Under the pieces are notes generated by a model. It was not told the DNA's origin. It did no database searches and was given only the letters and a program-made list of their open reading frames with translations. The translations under genes and the position numbers were made by a program. 17,746 nt of DNA from an uncultured Bacillota bacterium (GTDB lineage: Bacteria; Bacillota_I; Bacilli_A; RF39; UBA660), in the NCBI GenBank assembly GCA_946540075.1, contig CAMNHZ010000013.1:1-17746 (forward strand), in the 5' to 3' direction. Below, piece by piece: positions 13,176 to 17,746 of this stretch; the stretch's first letter is position 1; every line of letters begins with the position of its first letter.

Positions 13176-14303
13176 CTACTTTCCAAATAACTTTAACCAT
13201 TTCTTAGTTATTTCATCTGGATAATACTTTTTACTTGTATTAATAGCTTCTTTACCTAGTCTTTTTCTTATAGTCTTACTTTCTATTAATGAAATAATTT
13301 TATTTGCCATAGCTTGTTTTGAACGATCTTTAATTAAATAACCATTCTTACCATGATCAATTATATCATTAGCGCCTTCTGCACTATCAAAAGCTATACA
13401 TGGAATACCAAAGTTCATAGCTTCAATCAATACTAATCCAAATGATTCTGTATATGATGTCATAACATAAATACTACTATTAAGTAATAAATTATTTATA
13501 TATTCTTTATCTTGAAAACCATGTAGTATTACAGAACCATTTATATCATGTTCTGCTATTCTACTAACAACACTTTGATACTCAGTTCCATCTCCTACTA
13601 GATTTAATTTCCAATCAGGATACTTCTTATGTACTTCACTAAATACATCTATCAAATCTACAAAACCCTTTTCTTTTGAAAATCTTCCTATTGATATAAT
13701 ATTATTACTATTTAAACTTGATTTTTTTTCAGGAATATAATCTAACATATTAGGTATAAATATACATTTACACTTATCCTGTTTTGCCATATAAAAATCA
13801 GTTAATTCTTCAGATACAAAAACAGTATAATCTAAGTTAGAAATTGAATCAATAACATTTTGAACATACTTCTCATCCCCATGATGATGATTATGTTCCC
13901 AACCTATTTTAAGAACATTTTCTTTTGCATATTTTCCTACCCATTTATTATGAATATCACGACAACTAATAATAATATCACTGTCACAATTCTTTATGTA
14001 TTTAACCATAAGATGTTTCTTTAAATATAAAGTCTTAAGACTCTTTAATCCTTCTTTAAATGCATTAATCAATCTAAATTCATATAATGAATCAATAAAC
14101 TCTTGTCGATTAGGTTTTAACCCTCTATATAAATACTTAACAGTCACTCTAGGATCAATATAAAATGCTGGTTTATCATAAAGTTCATATGTAGATACTA
14201 TTTCTACTTCATAATCATTTACTAATTGATTAGCTAAATTTGTTATAGCACTTTCTATTCCTCCATAGCCTAAATGTAGTGCGATAAAAGTAATTTTTTC
14301 CAT
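13176..14303 (-). CDS. Family 4 glycosyltransferase
   Basis: Protein of 375 residues with a GT-B fold. The N-terminal acceptor domain starts ITFIALHLGYGGIESAI, a typical GT4 Gly-rich opening. The C-terminal donor domain shows ISIGRFSKEKGFVDLI, LVGDGTEY, HGFQDK and the E-x7-E signature in TESFGLVLIEAM. No transmembrane helix is present; peripheral membrane association is likely. The ATG at 14303 has SD GGGTGAT 4 nt upstream, and a GTG three codons earlier lies inside that SD. It is the first gene of the glycan operon, with a good promoter directly upstream. Donor and acceptor sugars cannot be read from sequence. Confidence 0.9.
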   Translation of the reverse strand: MEKITFIALHLGYGGIESAITNLANQLVNDYEVEIVSTYELYDKPAFYIDPRVTVKYLYRGLKPNRQEFIDSLYEFRLINAFKEGLKSLKTLYLKKHLMVKYIKNCDSDIIISCRDIHNKWVGKYAKENVLKIGWEHNHHHGDEKYVQNVIDSISNLDYTVFVSEELTDFYMAKQDKCKCIFIPNMLDYIPEKKSSLNSNNIISIGRFSKEKGFVDLIDVFSEVHKKYPDWKLNLVGDGTEYQSVVSRIAEHDINGSVILHGFQDKEYINNLLLNSSIYVMTSYTESFGLVLIEAMNFGIPCIAFDSAEGANDIIDHGKNGYLIKDRSKQAMANKIISLIESKTIRKRLGKEAINTSKKYYPDEITKKWLKLFGK

Positions 14304-14320
14304 GTTTATCACCCATATAT

Positions 14321-14349
14321 ATTATACCCAATAAAAAAATCATAGTAAA
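14321..14349 (-). promoter_or_regulatory. Promoter of the glycan operon
   Basis: Minus-strand TTTACT (14344-14349) and perfect TATAAT (14321-14326), 17 bp apart. The predicted start is near 14314, so the leader is about 11 nt, just SD and spacer. Confidence 0.65.
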
Positions 14350-14383
14350 GATAAAATTATAAATATAATAATCATAATATAAT

Positions 14384-14414
14384 AAAAAAGCACTTAACAT
14401 TATAAGTTAAGTAC
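14384..14414 (-). terminator. Intrinsic terminator of 14423-14890
   Basis: A stem of seven consecutive pairs (14392-14398 with 14406-14412), extendable past one mismatch, with a 7-nt loop and six T residues following on the minus strand. It separates this gene from the glycan operon. Confidence 0.75.
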
Positions 14415-14422
14415 TTAATTTT

Positions 14423-14890
14423 TTATTTTTCTAAATAATAATCAATACTATCTATATCTTTAAGATTCATATCAATACTACTAGATATAACACGTGATCC
14501 CTTCTTAGGAATAACTCCACCAACATAACCAGAAAGTTCAGTTACTACTTTACCATTTGAATCTTTTGCAGATATACTAATTAAACGTACCTTTATATCT
14601 TTTTTAGTTGAATTCGTAACTGTAGTAGTTAAAGTTGATGTATCACCTACAATTTTTAATGATGTATTATCGAATTTTAACCCATATAAATATTTAACAC
14701 TTACTACTCCTGGATTAGTATTATATGATATTGGTTCTACATCCTTCTTATTTAATTTTATTATTAATATTATTAGAAGTAGTATTATAACTCCGATAAC
14801 TACTCCACCGATAATTTTTTGTTTTTTACTCAATGAAACTATCTTTTCTTTTATATCAAGTATCTTATCCTTTATAACATCCATTTTCAT
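14423..14890 (-). CDS. Membrane-anchored protein with extracytoplasmic beta domain (FxLYD-like)
   Basis: Protein of 155 residues. A basic cytosolic start (1-25) is followed by one strong membrane helix (26-45), a KKD boundary, and an outside domain of about 105 residues. The domain is beta-rich: VKYLYGLKFDNTSLKIVGDTSTLTTTVTN is followed by ISAKDSNGKVV and a Gly-rich strand ending SSIDMNLKDIDSIDYYLEK. This order resembles FxLYD-type domains, whose role is generally unknown. SD AGGTGAT lies 3 nt before the ATG, the same spacing as other genes here, so this start is preferred over the ATG two codons later. Own promoter and terminator; single-gene unit. A role at the cell surface is inferred from topology. 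Confidence 0.6.
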   Translation of the reverse strand: MKMDVIKDKILDIKEKIVSLSKKQKIIGGVVIGVIILLLIILIIKLNKKDVEPISYNTNPGVVSVKYLYGLKFDNTSLKIVGDTSTLTTTVTNSTKKDIKVRLISISAKDSNGKVVTELSGYVGGVIPKKGSRVISSSIDMNLKDIDSIDYYLEK

Positions 14891-14908
14891 CTTATCACCT
14901 ATCTCTAT

Positions 14909-14914
14909 ACTATA
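14909..14914 (-). promoter_or_regulatory. Putative -10 box of 14423-14890
   Basis: TATAGT on the minus strand, 18 nt upstream of the ATG. The predicted leader is about 12 nt. No convincing -35. Confidence 0.3.
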
Positions 14915-14948
14915 ATATTATCATACTTTTTAACTAAAATAAAGTATA

Positions 14949-16187
14949 TTATAAATTATTATTTGTTCCGTTATTAGAATTTATATTATTATTTTGATTA
15001 TCAACTAATGGTTTATTGAAGAAACTATTAAATGCATCTCCTGCCCCTGTTGTTGATGAATTATTATTTAAATTGTTTATACTTTGTGTGCTTGCATCAT
15101 TAAGCGAAGTTATATTTGATGTTTCAACACTATTAGGAACTTGTGTATTATTACTTTGTTCTGATTCTACTTTAGGAATAGTAATAAATTTATTACTATC
15201 TACAGGTTGTTCTTCTTGTTTAGTATTATTTACTACACTTTGATCTGTTAAAGATTCTACTTTTACATCTGGTTCAACTATTGGTTTAACTGGTTCTAAA
15301 ATACTATTATTAGTAGTAGTTGGTATATCTTTAGGTTGATTAGTTTGAATTGGTTCATTAGTATTTATATTAGAATCTTCTATATTAAGTGTGATTGGTT
15401 CTTTTTTATTATCACTACCTGGTGTCATTTCAGTAGGAGTTAAGAATGGATCATTTTCAATTGAATCTATTTCATTATTATTACTTTCACTACTTATATT
15501 ACTTTCATTTAAAATACTTGAATTATCAACACTATTTAAGTTAGTACTATCTAAATTATCATTAACATTATTATTAGAACTATCCTCAACACTACTATTA
15601 GAACTATCTTCTATATTAGTATCTTTCTTCATCGCTTTTTCTAAATTTGATACTATATTATGACGATAATTATTTGGTTCTATATTATTCTCTTCTTCTA
15701 TAGTTGGATTGAAATCAGGAATACCATTTATTACTCCATTATTCATATTATTAATTCTATTAGGCATTGGTGGAGTATTTTCTACAATTTCTTTCTTAGA
15801 TTTCTTATTCTTTTTTAAATATCTTAGTTTATGAATAACACCAAAGAATGAATAAGCAGCTAAACAAATTATACCTACTGATAGAATATAAAATCCATAA
15901 CTATATTCTAAATACTTAGCAAGTGCATCGTTCATTCCCCTTATATATCTAGCAAGAAAAAGAAGCGCTAGAAGAGTTGTCCCGGTCGGAATAATAGTTT
16001 CACTAAAGAAACATGCTATACCTGCTACAAGTGCTAATATAGGTAAAAATAAACCTATTTCATTTACTAATACTTTTGGTGTTCCTCCAATTGTTATTAA
16101 TGGTATAAAACAACCTACTATTATCATGATACATCCAAACATACCAAGACTAATTGAAAACTTATTAAATATTTTTTCTTTAAGCAT
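14949..16187 (-). CDS. Four-helix membrane protein with Asn/Ser-rich disordered tail
   Basis: Protein of 412 residues, not recognised. Four likely membrane helices occupy about 10-33, 42-61, 64-82 and 98-118. A Lys-rich boundary follows (HKLRYLKKNKKSKKE), so the tail is predicted cytosolic by the positive-inside rule. Residues 135-412 are low in complexity, dominated by Asn, Ser, Asp, Glu and Thr, with short near-repeats such as EDSSNSSVEDSSNNNV. The coding DNA there includes two adjacent 24-bp imperfect units (15573-15620). A final small block, GAGDAFNSFFNKPLVDN, is more hydrophobic and may be a docking motif. SD GAGGGG lies 5 nt before the ATG. It follows miaB but is separated from it by a terminator. 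Function unknown. Confidence 0.65.
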   Translation of the reverse strand: MLKEKIFNKFSISLGMFGCIMIIVGCFIPLITIGGTPKVLVNEIGLFLPILALVAGIACFFSETIIPTGTTLLALLFLARYIRGMNDALAKYLEYSYGFYILSVGIICLAAYSFFGVIHKLRYLKKNKKSKKEIVENTPPMPNRINNMNNGVINGIPDFNPTIEEENNIEPNNYRHNIVSNLEKAMKKDTNIEDSSNSSVEDSSNNNVNDNLDSTNLNSVDNSSILNESNISSESNNNEIDSIENDPFLTPTEMTPGSDNKKEPITLNIEDSNINTNEPIQTNQPKDIPTTTNNSILEPVKPIVEPDVKVESLTDQSVVNNTKQEEQPVDSNKFITIPKVESEQSNNTQVPNSVETSNITSLNDASTQSINNLNNNSSTTGAGDAFNSFFNKPLVDNQNNNINSNNGTNNNL

Positions 16188-16208
16188 ATTAACCCCTCAC
16201 TATCTCTT

Positions 16209-16214
16209 ATTATA
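16209..16214 (-). promoter_or_regulatory. Putative -10 box of 14949-16187
   Basis: TATAAT on the minus strand, 22 nt upstream of the ATG, with an overlapping extended -10 candidate (TGTTAAAAT). The -35 is unclear. Confidence 0.35.
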
Positions 16215-16264
16215 TTTTAACACATATAGTATATATTATGATTATTATAATTTTTTTATATTGT

Positions 16265-16295
16265 AAAAAAATGTCAATTTTTCATTAACATTTTT
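16265..16295 (-). terminator. Intrinsic terminator of miaB
   Basis: A 12-bp stem (16267-16278 with 16284-16295, one G-U pair) with a 5-nt loop and T run on the minus strand. The miaB stop codon (16285-16287) is inside the 5' arm. Confidence 0.75.
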
Positions 16296-17706
16296 CTCCA
16301 TCCATACTCCAAGTTTTTACACTTGTTATTTTTACATTAATTATTTTTCCTATATCTTCTTTTGGACATTTAACATTTACTAATTTCATAGTATCAGTAT
16401 ACCCCATCATTATATCTTTATTTTTTTCAGAATTACCTTCTATTAATACAGGAACTACTCTACCTAAGTATTTATCATTAGCTTCTTTAGAATACTTATT
16501 AATTAATTTATTAAGTTGTTGTAGACGTTCATTTTTGGTTTCTAATGATACATCATCTTGCATACGACATGCAGGAGTTCCTACTCTTTTTGAAAAGATA
16601 AAGGTAAATGCACTATCATATTTACATTTATTAACTACATCTAAAGTTTCTTTAAAATCTTCTTCTGTTTCACCAGGGAATCCTACTATTATATCAGTTG
16701 TTAATGAACAATTTGGTAGAGCTTTTTTTAATTTATCTACTAATTCCAAATATGATTCTTTTGTATATCTTCTTCCCATTAATTTTAATATTCTACTACT
16801 TCCTGATTGAAGTGGTAAATGTATATAAGGCATTATATTAGAATATTTCTTAATAACATCAATCATTTCATCCGTAAAATCCCATGGATGACTAGTAACA
16901 AATCTTACTCTTTCTATTCCTGTTTTAGCAACATCTTCAAGTAAGTTTGCCATTCCATATCCATTATTAAGATCTTTCCCATAAGCATTAACATTTTGAC
17001 CTAATAATGTAACTTCTTTATATCCATCTTTAACTAAATCATTTACTTCTTTTAAGATATATTTAGCTTCTCTACTTCTTTGTTTTCCTCTTGTATATGG
17101 AACTATACAATATGTACAGAATTTATCACATCCATACATAATATTAACCCATGCTTTATATTTACTATCTCTTTTTACTGGAATATTTTCGATAACATCA
17201 CCTTCAATACTATATACTTCTACTTCAGGTAAATTATCATTTAACATTCTTTCTTCGATTAACATTGGTAATCTATAAATATTATGTGTTCCAAATATAA
17301 TATCAACATGTTTATATTTCTTTAGTATTTCATCAACTACTACTTCTTCTTGAGCCATACATCCACATATTCCAAATATAATATTTGGTTTAGTTTCTTT
17401 TAATGTTTTAACTCTTCCTATCATACCAAATACTTTATTATGAGCATTTTCTCTTATCGCACATGTATTAAGTAAAATTAAATCTGCATCTTCCATATTA
17501 TCAGTACCAGTAAAACTCATATCCTCTAATATAGCTTTAATATTCTCAGTATCATGTTCATTCATCTGACATCCATATGTTTTAACATAATACTTTTTAC
17601 CAATTCCTATTGTTTTTAATTGTTCAGTCACAATATACTCGCTAGTCTTAGTAACTACATCATTTTTAGTTCTAATTCTAGCTTCTTTTAAACTTGGTTT
17701 TAACAT
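16285..17706 (-). CDS. miaB: tRNA-2-methylthio-N6-dimethylallyladenosine synthase
   Basis: Radical SAM methylthiotransferase that adds a methylthio group to i6A37 of tRNAs reading UNN codons. The 473-residue protein has the three expected parts. The N-terminal MTTase domain has cluster ligands Cys46 (YGCQMNEHDTE), Cys82 (NTCAIRENA) and Cys116 (GCMAQE). The radical SAM core has Cys193, Cys197 and Cys200 in GCDKFCTYC, followed by IVPYTRG. A C-terminal TRAM domain occupies about the last 60 residues. The CAIRENA and VPYTRG motifs distinguish MiaB from MtaB and RimO. A basic N-terminal extension of about 35 residues precedes the domain, as in Firmicutes members. SD AGTGAT lies 3 nt before the ATG. 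It is complete within the window, with its own terminator downstream. Confidence 0.96.
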   Translation of the reverse strand: MLKPSLKEARIRTKNDVVTKTSEYIVTEQLKTIGIGKKYYVKTYGCQMNEHDTENIKAILEDMSFTGTDNMEDADLILLNTCAIRENAHNKVFGMIGRVKTLKETKPNIIFGICGCMAQEEVVVDEILKKYKHVDIIFGTHNIYRLPMLIEERMLNDNLPEVEVYSIEGDVIENIPVKRDSKYKAWVNIMYGCDKFCTYCIVPYTRGKQRSREAKYILKEVNDLVKDGYKEVTLLGQNVNAYGKDLNNGYGMANLLEDVAKTGIERVRFVTSHPWDFTDEMIDVIKKYSNIMPYIHLPLQSGSSRILKLMGRRYTKESYLELVDKLKKALPNCSLTTDIIVGFPGETEEDFKETLDVVNKCKYDSAFTFIFSKRVGTPACRMQDDVSLETKNERLQQLNKLINKYSKEANDKYLGRVVPVLIEGNSEKNKDIMMGYTDTMKLVNVKCPKEDIGKIINVKITSVKTWSMDGEKC

Positions 17707-17746
17707 ATAATCACTTCATTTCTACTAATTGATAATAACATATTTT

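Noticed and set aside
15573..15620. Tandem 24-bp units as a CRISPR or regulatory repeat
   Set aside because: Only two imperfect units, in frame within a low-complexity protein tail, without spacers.
15016..15663. Plus-strand Leu/Ser-rich open frames opposite the 412-residue gene
   Set aside because: They are the antisense reading of an Asn/Ser-rich low-complexity region, and no supporting signals are present.
16271..16276. TTGACA on the minus strand as a -35 for the 14949-16187 gene
   Set aside because: It lies in the miaB terminator stem, and the nearest TATAAT is at 22-bp spacing, too far for a standard promoter.
16535..16810. Plus-strand open frame opposite miaB
   Set aside because: Lies inside a well-defined conserved gene on the other strand, with no SD or recognisable domain.

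Overview
The window looks like chromosomal DNA of a low-GC, Firmicutes-type bacterium, plausibly an uncultured Bacilli or Mollicutes-related gut lineage. The signs are very AT-rich genes, strong Shine-Dalgarno (SD) sites, tRNAs with encoded CCA, Trp encoded by TGG, and a housekeeping miaB. No genus can be fixed from the sequence alone. All but one gene lie on the minus strand. None of the 20 reading frames examined ends in TGA (14 TAA, 6 TAG).

Layout. (1) 1-264: an intrinsic terminator, tRNA-Glu(CUC) on the minus strand, and a divergent promoter. (2) 265-732 (+): a small DnaQ-fold protein that appears to have lost every exonuclease catalytic residue. It converges on the flavoprotein gene 729-2324, and the two stops share one 18-bp perfect hairpin. 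(3) 729-6993: four flavin/NAD(P) oxidoreductases (COG2509 type, HI0933/BaiN type, a DadA-Rieske fusion, thioredoxin reductase), with a transglutaminase-like protein between them. (4) 7143-7530: a small DUF5661-like gene and tRNA-Thr(GGU). (5) 7503-10162: a 476-bp direct repeat, identical as read by eye, flanks a 1708-bp insert with three unfamiliar genes, one carrying an HExxH zinc-protease motif. The left repeat carries only the 3' part of the transglutaminase-fold gene (9770-10504). The right repeat carries the 5' 28 nt of tRNA-Thr. (6) 9770-14303: an operon for a surface glycan or glycolipid: GT4, PssD/Alg14-like, PssE/Alg13-like, GtrB-like GT2 with two membrane helices, a class C26 glutamine amidotransferase-like hydrolase, and the transglutaminase-fold protein last. 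(7) 14423-16187: two membrane-anchored proteins, one with a long Asn/Ser-rich disordered tail. (8) 16285-17706: miaB.

The most interesting region is 7503-10162. The geometry is that of a Campbell-type insertion or other homology-driven duplication: chromosome, repeat, cargo, repeat, chromosome. The duplicated segment contains a terminator hairpin and the tRNA-Thr promoter. The cargo operon therefore has a copy of a tRNA promoter upstream and a copy of the terminator downstream, and its predicted transcript would begin with a 5' tRNA half. No integrase or transposase is present, so a standard tRNA-targeted island is not supported.

Translation signals are uniform. Many genes use the SD GGTGAT with only 3-4 nt to the ATG, and several putative -10 boxes lie about 20 nt upstream of the ATG, which predicts leaders of only about 8-14 nt. 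Several upstream TTG/GTG codons that could be called as starts fall inside these SD sites, so starts were moved to the downstream ATG.
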